64,000 bases of DNA from Bin87 sp965222895 (GTDB taxonomy: Bacteria > Chloroflexota > Dehalococcoidia > Lucifugimonadales > UBA3495): the NCBI GenBank assembly GCA_965222895.1, contig CBDCVB010000001.1, forward strand, positions 434,001 to 498,000, read 5' to 3'. Positions 1-8,198 of the stretch are shown here, piece after piece. The position numbers were made by a program, and so were the translations under genes. Within the stretch, counting starts at the first letter, position 1. Each line of letters starts with the position of its first letter. The notes under the pieces were generated by a model. The model did no database searches. It was not told where the DNA came from and saw only the letters and a program-made list of their open reading frames with translations.

Positions 1-45
1 CTTATTTCATCACCGGCTGGCAGACGTTGGGACAGTCCGGCCCGC

Positions 46-2289
46 CTAGTGACTCTCCTCCTCGCTAACGCTCTTGAAAACTTGCTCGGCGGAATGTTCG
101 CCAACCTCGCGGCTGGTATAGTCGCCTTCCATCTTGGAAACGGCCATGCTGTCACCAACGGCGGTGATGGAGCAACGGTTGGCGCTCCAGGCCAACCCGC
201 CGCTGCCATTGACTTCCGATACGGCCAGTATCGACATCACATTGCTGCTTTCCCTGGCATCGCGATCGGTTGCGTAATCGGAACCGGAACGCCGGCCACC
301 GCCCATCGGAACCCCTGCGATCCCCGGCGGCATACCAGGATTGAGGTACACCAGCGCCTGAATACGGCCAGCAGAGGTGGCGATGTTCACCACGTCTCCC
401 TCGCGAAGACCCAAACTTCGGCCCTGCTGCTCGTTGATGTCCACCCAGGTCTGCCAGGTGACGGTGGTCAGCGGGTCCGGTGTGCTTTGCGCCCAGGGCA
501 GGTGGGCGTTGCGCCCGTCCAGGATGGTGTGGTGGGGATAGGGCATCAGCTGGAAATTGCCGGCGCCGATGCTGTCGGCGGGCGCGGCGCGACTGGCAAT
601 GTCGGCCAGCAGACCGCCGGCCGGTGCGCCGCTTGATGCCGTCGCTGAGGTATCCCACATACCGCCGTTCCGCAAGACTTCGGTGAAGTCGCCGCCCATA
701 TCCGCGATGGCAGCCCGAATGAATTCTTCGTAGCTGGCCCACGGCAGGTTGGCGTTTCGTCCCAAATCGCTCGCCGAACTCAGCATCACATCGACAAAGC
801 TGCGCGGGTCAAGGTCGCTGAGCGGATTTACCACCGGCTGCTGGACGGCGTAGATGCGTCCGCCGGTTGCTGGCTCGGGTATATCGTCGCCCCAGTCTTC
901 CAGCGCAGCCCGGTCCGGGATCACCACGTCTGCCATCGCGGTTGTTTCGTCTACGAAACTGCTGCTGCTGAAAACCACCACGTTCTCGTTGAGCAGGGCA
1001 TCCCCAAAACCCACCCCGCTCGGCAACCCGTACACTGGGTCGGCGTTATGCACGACCACCAGGCGCGTTGATCCGTTGTTGATAGCGCTGGCGGCCTGTC
1101 GCCAGTCGTTCAGTGTGCCGATGGCCGGCAGATTGGCTGGCGTCATGCTGGTGAGTCCACCTGCGCCCGGCATCAAACCACCCGGCGCGCCGATGTTGCC
1201 CATGACCAGATTCAAGGCCAGCGCTGCCTCGGCGTTGAATTTTCCGTTGCTGTAAGCGCCCGCGGCGCCACCGCCGCCGATTGCCAGCCCGCCTTCCGCC
1301 AGGTATCCGGCCAGATGCTCAAAAAAGCCGGCGATAGTATCGCCGCCCAGCGCGGCGTCAGGGATTTGCAGGATCGAAGCGACGGCATCGGGGCGGAAAT
1401 CATCCAGCGCAGCGGCGCCTCGACCGTTGGTAAGCCGGTCAACATCGCCCTTCGCTACGCCGGACTGCATCAGAGACCAGGCCACCGCGAGGGCAGCGTA
1501 GCCTTCGGAACCCGGCGCAATCGGCACCCACTTGTCGGCGTTGGCGGCGGTCAGGGAATAGCGCGGGTCGAAATGAACGTGCCGACCCCGGTGACCCTGC
1601 GAGCGGAACTTTCCGTAGGCCACCGAGTACGCCGTAGGGGCGCCCCAAGTGGACAGGAAGTCGCTGCCGAAGCTCACCAGCGCGCTGGCATTTGCAATGT
1701 CATGGTAGGGCAAAACGTCGCCATTCAGTACATCTCGCACGGCCTGGCGGTACGCCGAGTCGTCCGACGCGTCAAAGGCGAGGTGGCGGCCACCGAAAGC
1801 AGTGGCGAATTCATTGCTGATGCGAGCGAAGCCACCCTTGCGCGGCTCAGTAATCAGCAACATTCCGTCGCCCCGCTCGTCCAGCGCCGCGTAGAACCGA
1901 TCCAGCGCTTCTTCCCACGTAATGGGTCGGAATTGGGCGGAACCGCGCGGGCCGTTGCGCAGCATCGGGCCGGCAATCCGGTCGGGATGATAGAGCGACT
2001 GCAAGATGGCGTCGGCGGCGGGCGACTGCTTGCCCTGGTTGGTGGGGAACTTCGGGTTGCCGCGAACCTTCTTGGCGCGCCCCTCCATCACCCGAACCAG
2101 GATGCCCTGTCCACCCGGAACCGAGCTGTCGTAAGTGGCATACCAGTTGTCGCGGCCGCTAACCAGGTCTTCCGGGATCGCCACCGGGCTTTGCACCCGC
2201 AGTTCATCATCAAACAGGTCACAGGCAATCGCGCCGGTAGCGGCGATGCCGGCCCAGGCGAGGAAGTTGCGGCGTGTCAGTTTCATCAT
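46..2289 (-). CDS. actB: ActB-like molybdopterin-family subunit of alternative complex III
   Basis: The protein resembles the molybdopterin-oxidoreductase-like subunit of the quinol-oxidising alternative complex III, exported by Tat and peripheral to the membrane. The N-terminus carries a twin-arginine signal (TRRNFLAWAG) followed by a Cys that could be a lipobox. The C-terminal region around GREANLPW-like and GLREGDVVNI blocks matches the family's substrate-domain fold. At about 747 residues it is shorter than ActB proteins with a C-terminal 4Fe-4S ferredoxin domain, so that domain is either missing or encoded by the next gene outside the window. The frame is open upstream to 2328, but tandem ATGs at 2289 and 2286 directly precede the Tat signal and are the likely start. 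It lies 26 bp after actA in the same direction. ActB versus another respiratory molybdoprotein-like subunit is inferred mainly from the pentahaem neighbour. Confidence 0.75.
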   Translation of the reverse strand: MMKLTRRNFLAWAGIAATGAIACDLFDDELRVQSPVAIPEDLVSGRDNWYATYDSSVPGGQGILVRVMEGRAKKVRGNPKFPTNQGKQSPAADAILQSLYHPDRIAGPMLRNGPRGSAQFRPITWEEALDRFYAALDERGDGMLLITEPRKGGFARISNEFATAFGGRHLAFDASDDSAYRQAVRDVLNGDVLPYHDIANASALVSFGSDFLSTWGAPTAYSVAYGKFRSQGHRGRHVHFDPRYSLTAANADKWVPIAPGSEGYAALAVAWSLMQSGVAKGDVDRLTNGRGAAALDDFRPDAVASILQIPDAALGGDTIAGFFEHLAGYLAEGGLAIGGGGAAGAYSNGKFNAEAALALNLVMGNIGAPGGLMPGAGGLTSMTPANLPAIGTLNDWRQAASAINNGSTRLVVVHNADPVYGLPSGVGFGDALLNENVVVFSSSSFVDETTAMADVVIPDRAALEDWGDDIPEPATGGRIYAVQQPVVNPLSDLDPRSFVDVMLSSASDLGRNANLPWASYEEFIRAAIADMGGDFTEVLRNGGMWDTSATASSGAPAGGLLADIASRAAPADSIGAGNFQLMPYPHHTILDGRNAHLPWAQSTPDPLTTVTWQTWVDINEQQGRSLGLREGDVVNIATSAGRIQALVYLNPGMPPGIAGVPMGGGRRSGSDYATDRDARESSNVMSILAVSEVNGSGGLAWSANRCSITAVGDSMAVSKMEGDYTSREVGEHSAEQVFKSVSEEESH

Positions 2290-2315
2290 AACAATAGACG
2301 CGGTTAGCGTGCGAC

Positions 2316-2996
2316 CTACTTGTGGCAAATCGTGCAGTCAGTGCTGACGTCGTTTTGGCGGTGGCAATCCAGGCAGGTGCCCATCTTCAAAGACTGTTGA
2401 ACCTGCGGCTGTACTTCCGTCATCTGGGCAACGTCGCCGTGGCATACCGAACAGGCTTCTGTGACTTCCAACGGCAGCGCCAGCGGCATCTCATCGCCAA
2501 TCGGCAGCGTAACCGTGCGGGGTTCGCCCTGGGTAAGGAATCGCAGGTGCGCCTCGTGAACGAAACGTACATGGTCGGGCACCCGGTGCACGCGCTCCCA
2601 GTCGATAGGTCGACCGTCGGCGTGCTTGTCGAGAACGCGCTGAATGTTGATAGCAGTATTCGGGTCCTGCTCCGCAGCGGCCGTCACGTTGCCGCCATTA
2701 ATCTGCTTGTGACAGATGAGGCAAACTTCCACGGCCGGCACCGTCGCGGCGGCTCCCGTGGTTACGTTGCGGTGGCAGAATTCGCACTGTACGGCGTGCC
2801 CGCCATCTTCAACCACGCCAGCATGCACGGTGTGCGGGAACGGAATTGGCTGGTCGGGAGCGTTGCCCCAGCCGAAGGGCGGGTTGGAGAACCAGGAAAT
2901 GAATAACACCACCACTATAAAGGCGACGATAGCGGTCGCTACCAGGCCAGCCAGCGCCATTGGAATCAATTGTCGGATGGGCGGGAGGGGCGGCAT
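2316..2996 (-). CDS. actA: ActA-like pentahaem cytochrome c subunit
   Basis: This is a membrane-anchored multihaem c-type cytochrome of 226 residues. There is one N-terminal transmembrane segment (about residues 11-35) and five CXXCH haem motifs at C71-H75, C92-H96, C182-H186, C208-H212 and C221-H225, and many additional His residues that could be distal ligands. Five haems and one anchor match the ActA subunit of alternative complex III, which passes electrons from quinol to a periplasmic acceptor. It directly precedes the ActB-like gene, as in act operons. ActC to ActF would be expected beyond the left edge and cannot be seen. Confidence 0.8.
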   Translation of the reverse strand: MPPLPPIRQLIPMALAGLVATAIVAFIVVVLFISWFSNPPFGWGNAPDQPIPFPHTVHAGVVEDGGHAVQCEFCHRNVTTGAAATVPAVEVCLICHKQINGGNVTAAAEQDPNTAINIQRVLDKHADGRPIDWERVHRVPDHVRFVHEAHLRFLTQGEPRTVTLPIGDEMPLALPLEVTEACSVCHGDVAQMTEVQPQVQQSLKMGTCLDCHRQNDVSTDCTICHK

Positions 2997-3091
2997 CGAA
3001 TCAGGTTAGTTCAGTGAAGAGGGTGAATGTTTGGTGAAAAGTACGGTGGCGGGCTGTTAAGTTTGACCGGACGTTGTTGCGGTTAACGAGA

Positions 3092-3391
3092 TTAGACAAA
3101 CAAGCGGTCCCACACGTTGAGCAACGCAATGGGGGATTGCATCACCGTGAACGCCATCATCACCACCGCGCCGGCCAGAGCGGCAATGCCGACGACCGTG
3201 ATGGGTAACCGCAAACGCCCGAACACGGCTGGATACGTGCCCGTCTGAACGCCTGACGGAATCAACCCGTGTGCAATGAGCATACTGAATGCAAATATGA
3301 TGACAAGGGGAAAGTAAATCCAGAGGAATGTCAGCCAGAGGCTGACATCGGCCCAGAACGCGGCGGTCATCGCATGGGGAACGGTTTGCAT
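3092..3391 (-). CDS. small two-helix membrane protein upstream of actA
   Basis: This is a 99-residue protein with two hydrophobic segments (about 15-37 and 61-82) and no recognised family. It is the first gene of the apparent actAB transcription unit, 95 bp before actA, so it may be an accessory or assembly protein of the respiratory complex; that is inference from position only. A second in-frame ATG lies seven codons downstream, and neither start has a convincing ribosome site. Confidence 0.55.
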   Translation of the reverse strand: MQTVPHAMTAAFWADVSLWLTFLWIYFPLVIIFAFSMLIAHGLIPSGVQTGTYPAVFGRLRLPITVVGIAALAGAVVMMAFTVMQSPIALLNVWDRLFV

Positions 3392-3496
3392 TTGGGAGGA
3401 AAACCTGCGCTCGAATTTGATTCGCTGTGCAGCGGCAAGCTCACGGCGTGGCCGGAGCTTTGGAGCGAAAATTGGCAGCCTGTTTAAGGCGCGTGA

Positions 3497-3525
3497 AAAT
3501 TATCACATTCAATTGGCCGTGTCAA
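3497..3525 (-). promoter_or_regulatory. possible promoter of the actAB unit
   Basis: On the minus strand TTGACA (3520-3525) is followed after 17 bases by TAATTT, or after 15 bases by GATAAT with an upstream TG. It lies about 100 bp before the small membrane protein that leads the unit. The rest of 3392-3861 shows no gene I can support. Confidence 0.4.
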
Positions 3526-3861
3526 CAATCATCCAACTGCCGTTTGAGGAAAGTTTCCGAGTTTTTTGGCTGCCTATTTTGCGGGTGCCCAAGCGCAGCC
3601 ACCTGCTCCACAACCGGGTCGGCGCTCCAGGCGCGGCGGCCCACTGCAACCGGCCAGCCCCATCCGGAATTGCGCCCGCTGGGTACTGCCTGACCCGTCG
3701 CATTTTTTCGCCACGCGTCCACCGCCCAGGCATCGCCACCACCGTGTTGCGAATTGTCTCGAACATGTTCAGCGTTTCGACGCGTGCGATTATGATGACA
3801 ACGCTTTCCGTAGCAATATTGGGTAAAGCACAGATTACATATCGCAATTACTATCACAAAC

Positions 3862-3985
3862 GTAACTGTTCAGAGTTGAGGGAATCCTTTGGGAGACCGT
3901 TCGATGTGACTTGCCGTTTCCTGTCTGAATTGGCGCGTCGGACTTGGATGATCGCCCTCAGGTCCCCCGAAGTCTGAACAGTTAC
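3862..3985. mobile_element. 124-bp miniature IS66-type element (MITE) with 8-bp target duplication
   Basis: The ends are inverted repeats starting GTAACTGTTCAGA, the same terminal sequence as the complete IS66-family element at 60639-62090. The element is flanked by a perfect 8-bp direct repeat TCACAAAC (3854-3861 and 3986-3993), the duplication size typical of IS66. It has no coding capacity, and its interior does not obviously match the full element. The right edge lies only 8 bp from the -35 box of the first binding-protein promoter. It is best read as a non-autonomous element mobilised in trans by an IS66 transposase. Confidence 0.85.
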
Positions 3986-4001
3986 TCACAAACTCGGATA
4001 A

Positions 4002-4030
4002 TTGACACCCTACTAACCGGATGGTAGCGT
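4002..4030 (+). promoter_or_regulatory. promoter of first substrate-binding protein gene
   Basis: TTGACA (4002-4007), 17-bp spacer, TAGCGT (4025-4030). The same TTGACA-N17-TAnCGT arrangement, with a conserved GATG before the -10, precedes the two downstream paralogues, which makes it more credible than a single match. Confidence 0.65.
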
Positions 4031-4106
4031 TATCCGCAGCGTCTTTTTGGTATTGAGACCAACACTGGAATTGATTTGCTTCCCGACAATTATTAGAGGT
4101 GCAAAC

Positions 4107-5924
4107 ATGGTGGTTCCTCACAATGCCGCCTGGCTTCGATTAGCCATCCCCATCATCCTGTCGCTAACGCTGGCCGCACTGCTGGCCTGCAACCCGGCCA
4201 CCCCCACCAACGATGCCGCCGCACCTGCTGACACAGTGGCCGCGCCAGCCGGCAGCGACGCCACTGCCGCGCCGGCTGCAACCCAAGTCCCCGCCGATGC
4301 CGTCAGCGATACGATGCTGCATCTGGCGGTTACACCGCTGCCCCAGGACACCTTCTTCCCCTGGCTGGCCACCAGCAGCGGACACCTGGTTTTCCGCCCC
4401 ATGTGGGAGAACCTGACCACCATCGACCCGGAAACCGGCGTATCCGTCATCGAACCCCAGCTGGCCGCCAGTTGGGACGTTAGCCCCGATGCCAGCGAAT
4501 ACACCTTCCACCTGCGCAAGGGTGTTCAATTCCACTACGGCCACGGGGAATTTGACATCGACGACGTCATCCTGACCATTGACCAGCAAATGTCAGACCC
4601 GCTGGCCGGATGCAAAGCGCCGCTGAAACGGTTTATGGGCGCTGACTCGATGACCGAGATGATTGCCAACGGCGACATGGAAGTCATCGACGATTACACC
4701 TTCAAGATGAAACTGGCGTTGCCCCAGGTTGACGTGGCGGACTGGTGGTTCAACATTCTGGTGGTGCCCTGCGCCGCGATTCGCAGTTCGGTTCAATACG
4801 CAGCCGAAGGCGACGCCATGTTCGAGACCGGGCCCGCTGGCACCGGCGCCTACCAATTCGTGCACCGCGAGCTGAAAGAATTCACCGAGTATGAGGCGGT
4901 GCCCTTCGATCATTGGCGGGTCAACCCGGAATTCAAGCACCTGAAAATCACTACTGCGCCCGAAGACCTGACGCGCCTGGCCATGCTGCTCACCGGCGAA
5001 GCAAACATGGTGGACGTGCCCAAGGTACTGCACCAGCAGGCCATTGACGAGGGCATGGAAGTTTTTGAAAGCCCCCTGCCCACGGTCGGTCTGACCATCA
5101 TCCCCCACGGCCAGTATTACGTCAGCGAGGTGAACTGGAACCCGGACACCGAACCCTGGACGGCGCCCGGCGAGACCGGCAACCTGGTTCGGGAGGCCAT
5201 GAACCGGGCCATTAACCGGGAACAGATTGTCAACGAACTGTTCAAAGGCCGCGGCGAGCCCATGTACAACACCATCTTCCACGATTCTCTGGAAGGCTGG
5301 AACCCGCGCTGGAAGGACGAGTTTGATGACAAATACGGCTACGACCCAGAACTGGCCAAACAGTTGCTGGATCAGGCCGGATACCCCGGCGATAACGGGC
5401 AAAACCGTTTCAGCCTGGAAGTCTACCAGTCCAGTCTCCCCGGTTTGCCGGAAACCATCGAGGTAGCACAGACCGTCGCCCAGTCCTTTGAGGACATCGG
5501 CATTGACGTGAAACTTGTGGAAGTGGAATTCGCCCGCGCCCTGGACGCGTTCCGAGACCGGCACGACGCCCACTTCATTCTGCCCGTGCGCCAGACTCTC
5601 AGGCAGATCAACGCCAACGCCCGCATCTACTACTACACCGGCCCGACCGACCCGGACCTCGGCATACCAAAGGGAGGTGTCCTCTACATGGAAAGTCCGC
5701 TGTACGACGCAGCCTACGAAGCGCTGTTGGAAGAAACCGACCCCGCCGAGCGCCATCGCATTACGCAGGAAATGGGTGATCACATCTTCGACACCTACCG
5801 CTCCATCCCCATCGTCAACTTGCGCGCCACCCTGGTGGTGAACCCCGAAGAAGTTGGCGAGTATAAATTCGGCAGCCTCACCGGTGTGTTTGGGCATCTG
5901 GAATACGTCAAACTAGCCCGGTAA
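4107..5924 (+). CDS. ABC transporter substrate-binding lipoprotein, family 5 (copy 1)
   Basis: This is an extracytoplasmic solute-binding protein of the peptide/nickel/opine family (SBP_bac_5), 605 residues. The N-terminal signal ends in a lipobox (LAALLAC), followed by an Ala/Thr/Pro-rich linker, so it should be a membrane-anchored lipoprotein. The body carries the family pattern of a two-lobed binder. The frame is open from 4047, but ATG 4107 has AGAGGT just upstream and directly precedes the signal peptide. It is the first of three close paralogues. The ligand cannot be told from sequence; peptides are the default for the family. Confidence 0.9.
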   Translation: MVVPHNAAWLRLAIPIILSLTLAALLACNPATPTNDAAAPADTVAAPAGSDATAAPAATQVPADAVSDTMLHLAVTPLPQDTFFPWLATSSGHLVFRPMWENLTTIDPETGVSVIEPQLAASWDVSPDASEYTFHLRKGVQFHYGHGEFDIDDVILTIDQQMSDPLAGCKAPLKRFMGADSMTEMIANGDMEVIDDYTFKMKLALPQVDVADWWFNILVVPCAAIRSSVQYAAEGDAMFETGPAGTGAYQFVHRELKEFTEYEAVPFDHWRVNPEFKHLKITTAPEDLTRLAMLLTGEANMVDVPKVLHQQAIDEGMEVFESPLPTVGLTIIPHGQYYVSEVNWNPDTEPWTAPGETGNLVREAMNRAINREQIVNELFKGRGEPMYNTIFHDSLEGWNPRWKDEFDDKYGYDPELAKQLLDQAGYPGDNGQNRFSLEVYQSSLPGLPETIEVAQTVAQSFEDIGIDVKLVEVEFARALDAFRDRHDAHFILPVRQTLRQINANARIYYYTGPTDPDLGIPKGGVLYMESPLYDAAYEALLEETDPAERHRITQEMGDHIFDTYRSIPIVNLRATLVVNPEEVGEYKFGSLTGVFGHLEYVKLAR

Positions 5925-5944
5925 CGGGATTGCAGTTGGTCGAT

Positions 5945-5974
5945 GCGGGGGGCGGTGTTCGTACCGCCCCCCGC
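5945..5974 (+). terminator. GC-rich hairpin after copy 1
   Basis: A perfect 12-bp stem GCGGGGGGCGGT / ACCGCCCCCCGC with a 6-base loop lies 20 bp after the stop codon. It is followed by AAAATTTAT rather than a clean T-run, so termination strength is uncertain. Confidence 0.6.
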
Positions 5975-5997
5975 AAAATTTATCTATACCCCGCATG

Positions 5998-6018
5998 ATT
6001 ATCAATATTATTGATAAT
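5998..6018. repeat. perfect AT-rich palindrome abutting promoter 2
   Basis: ATTATCAAT, three bases, ATTGATAAT: a perfect 9-bp inverted repeat that ends on the first base of the -35 box of the second promoter. Position and symmetry suit an operator for a dimeric regulator, but copies 1 and 3 keep only partial versions (GATAATTGACA, CATAATTGACA). Confidence 0.45.
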
Positions 6019-6046
6019 TGACATTACGTTTGACCGATGCTACCGT
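6018..6046 (+). promoter_or_regulatory. promoter of second substrate-binding protein gene
   Basis: TTGACA (6018-6023), 17 bp, TACCGT (6041-6046), preceded by the AT-rich palindrome. The leader to the GTG start is about 155 bases, longer than for copies 1 and 3, and no riboswitch-like fold was recognised in it. Confidence 0.65.
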
Positions 6047-6207
6047 TCTACGAGAAACGAACCAGCAATCTCTGACCTAATCATTGTTCGACGGATTTGT
6101 CCTGTCAATAATCCCAATATGTCGTTAAAACCCGCAATTTTTACATAAGTATCAATCGACGATCCGACATGGTGCGTGAACAACCGACACACACGGGAGG
6201 TACCATC

Positions 6208-8019
6208 GTGACAAATCCTCGGAGCTCCCTCTTTCCACGTATTGCCGTAACCCTGCTGCTGCTGGCTTTGGCCATGTTGGTGGCCTGCAACCCGGCAACT
6301 CCCTCCCAAGAACCCGCATCGGATGACCCTACCAGTGCACCTTCGAGAGCCGACGCTACCTCCGCGCCGGAGCCAACCCAGGCTCCCGCCGTGGCAGTCA
6401 GCGATACGATGCTTCACCTTGCGGTCACGCCGTTGCCCCAGGACACTTTTTATCCTTGGCTCGCTACCAGCAGTGGTCAATTGGTATTCCGACCCATGAT
6501 GGAAAACCTGACTACCATTTGGCCTGAAAGCGGGGTTTCAACCGTTTTGCCCCAACTGGCCCGCGAGTGGGAGATCAGTCCCGATGCCAGCGAGTACACG
6601 TTCCACCTCCAGGAGGGCGTCCAGTTCCACTTCGGGCACGGAGAATTCACCGTGGCCGACGTAGTCCTTACGGCAGACCAGCAGATGTCCGACGCGTTGG
6701 CTGGCTGCAAAGCTCCGCTATCGCGGTTCATGGGAGCCGACTCTATGACGGGGATGATCGCCAACGGCAATATGGAGGTAATCGACGACTACACCTTCAA
6801 GATGCGGCTGGCGGCGCCACAGGTGGATGTAGCCTCCTGGTGGTTCAACATTCTGCAAATAGGGTGCATGACGGTTCGCAGTTCGGCGCAACACGCTGCC
6901 GAAGGGGATGCCATGTTCGAGACCGGCCCCGCGGGAACCGGCGCCTACCAGTTTGTGGCACGCGAGTTGAAGGAGTTTACTGAATACGAAGCTGTGCCTT
7001 TCGACCATTGGCGCGTGAACCCTGAATTCAAGCATCTCAAAATTACCACCGCTCCTGAAGACCTGACCCGCCTGGCGATGCTGCTGACCGGCGAGGCCAA
7101 CATGGTGGATGTTCCGAAGGTGCTCCACCAGCAGGCCATTGACGATGGTATGGAGATTCTGGAAAGCCCGCTGCCCACGGTCGGCCTCACCATTGTTCCC
7201 TTTGGCCAGTACTACGTCAGCCAGGTCAACTGGAACCCGGAAACCGAACCCTGGACGGCGCCCGGTGAAACGGGAAGGCTGGTGCGGGAGGCGATGAACC
7301 GGGCCATCAATCGGGAACAGATTATCAACGAGCTGTTCAAGGGCCGCGGCGAATCCATGTACACCACCATTTTCCATGATTCACTAGAAGGCTGGAACCC
7401 CCGGTGGGAGGAAGAGTTTGCGGAGAAGTACCGCTACGACCCGGAGCTGGCCAGGCAACTACTGGATCAGGCGGGCTACCCTGGTGATAACGGGCAGAAT
7501 CGCTTTAGCCTGGAAGTGTGGCAAAGTAGCCTGCCTGGCCTGCCGGAGACCATTGAAGTCGCCCAGACCGTGGCGCAATCTTTTGAGGACATCGGCATCG
7601 ACGCAAAGCTGGTGGAGGTCGAGTTCGCCCGAGCCATCGACGCTTTCAGGGACCGCCACGACGCCCACTTCATCCTGCCAGTGCGGATGACCCTTCGGCC
7701 CATCACCGCCAACACCCGGATTTATTACTACACCGGTGACATTAATCCGGCGACCGGCATTCCCGGAGGAGGCGTAGCATACATAGAAGACCCGCTCTAT
7801 GACGAAACCTATCACCGGCTCCTCGTGGAAACTGACCTCGATGAACGCGATCGGCTGGCTCGGGCAATGGGCGATAATATCTACGACAACTATCGCGCCA
7901 TCCCCATCGTCAACATTCGTTCGACCCTCGTGGTGGACCCCGATGAAGTGGCCGAGTACGTTTTCGGCAGCATTACCGGTGTGTTTGGTCATCTGGAATA
8001 CGTCAAGGCTGCCCGGTAA
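6208..8019 (+). CDS. ABC transporter substrate-binding lipoprotein, family 5 (copy 2)
   Basis: Paralogue of the gene at 4107, 603 residues, with the same lipoprotein signal (LALAMLVAC) and long blocks of identical sequence, including the region around ANMVDVPKVLHQQAID. Differences from copy 1 are concentrated in the N-terminal linker, residues around the cleft such as IWPESG in place of IDPETG, and the C-terminal third. A GTG start at 6208 is preferred because GGGAGG lies 8 bases upstream; an in-frame ATG at 6169 has no ribosome site and would add residues before the signal peptide. The separate promoter implies independent expression, consistent with different ligands or growth conditions. 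Confidence 0.9.
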   Translation: MTNPRSSLFPRIAVTLLLLALAMLVACNPATPSQEPASDDPTSAPSRADATSAPEPTQAPAVAVSDTMLHLAVTPLPQDTFYPWLATSSGQLVFRPMMENLTTIWPESGVSTVLPQLAREWEISPDASEYTFHLQEGVQFHFGHGEFTVADVVLTADQQMSDALAGCKAPLSRFMGADSMTGMIANGNMEVIDDYTFKMRLAAPQVDVASWWFNILQIGCMTVRSSAQHAAEGDAMFETGPAGTGAYQFVARELKEFTEYEAVPFDHWRVNPEFKHLKITTAPEDLTRLAMLLTGEANMVDVPKVLHQQAIDDGMEILESPLPTVGLTIVPFGQYYVSQVNWNPETEPWTAPGETGRLVREAMNRAINREQIINELFKGRGESMYTTIFHDSLEGWNPRWEEEFAEKYRYDPELARQLLDQAGYPGDNGQNRFSLEVWQSSLPGLPETIEVAQTVAQSFEDIGIDAKLVEVEFARAIDAFRDRHDAHFILPVRMTLRPITANTRIYYYTGDINPATGIPGGGVAYIEDPLYDETYHRLLVETDLDERDRLARAMGDNIYDNYRAIPIVNIRSTLVVDPDEVAEYVFGSITGVFGHLEYVKAAR

Positions 8020-8039
8020 GATGTCGATTGCCGATTTTT

Positions 8040-8073
8040 TGGGGGCGGATTTCGTAATTCTGCCCCCATTTTC
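8040..8073 (+). terminator. hairpin after copy 2
   Basis: TGGGGGC / GCCCCCA stem with a 15-base loop, 20 bp after the stop, followed by TTTTC. It is preceded by a T-run that could serve the opposite strand. Confidence 0.55.
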
Positions 8074-8112
8074 ATCACTTCACAGCATGGGAACTCCCCC
8101 TGTTAGCCATAA

Positions 8113-8141
8113 TTGACATCACAAGTTGCCGATGCTACCGT
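8113..8141 (+). promoter_or_regulatory. promoter of third substrate-binding protein gene
   Basis: TTGACA (8113-8118), 17 bp, TACCGT (8136-8141). The spacer ends in GCCGATGC, almost as in promoter 2 (ACCGATGC). Confidence 0.65.
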
Positions 8142-8198
8142 TTTGCGGCGTAAGCATCTGACACCTTACCTCAGCTTCAATCGACGGGGGATATTCAT

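Noticed and set aside
3392..3861. Small open frames in the gap upstream of the MITE
   Set aside because: Frames occur on both strands, have no ribosome sites and no protein-like pattern; only a possible minus-strand promoter is supported.
4593..5897. Long minus-strand frames opposite the binding-protein genes (also 8739-10319)
   Set aside because: They lack ribosome sites and protein-like composition, mirror the codon bias of the clear plus-strand lipoproteins, and recur opposite each paralogue.
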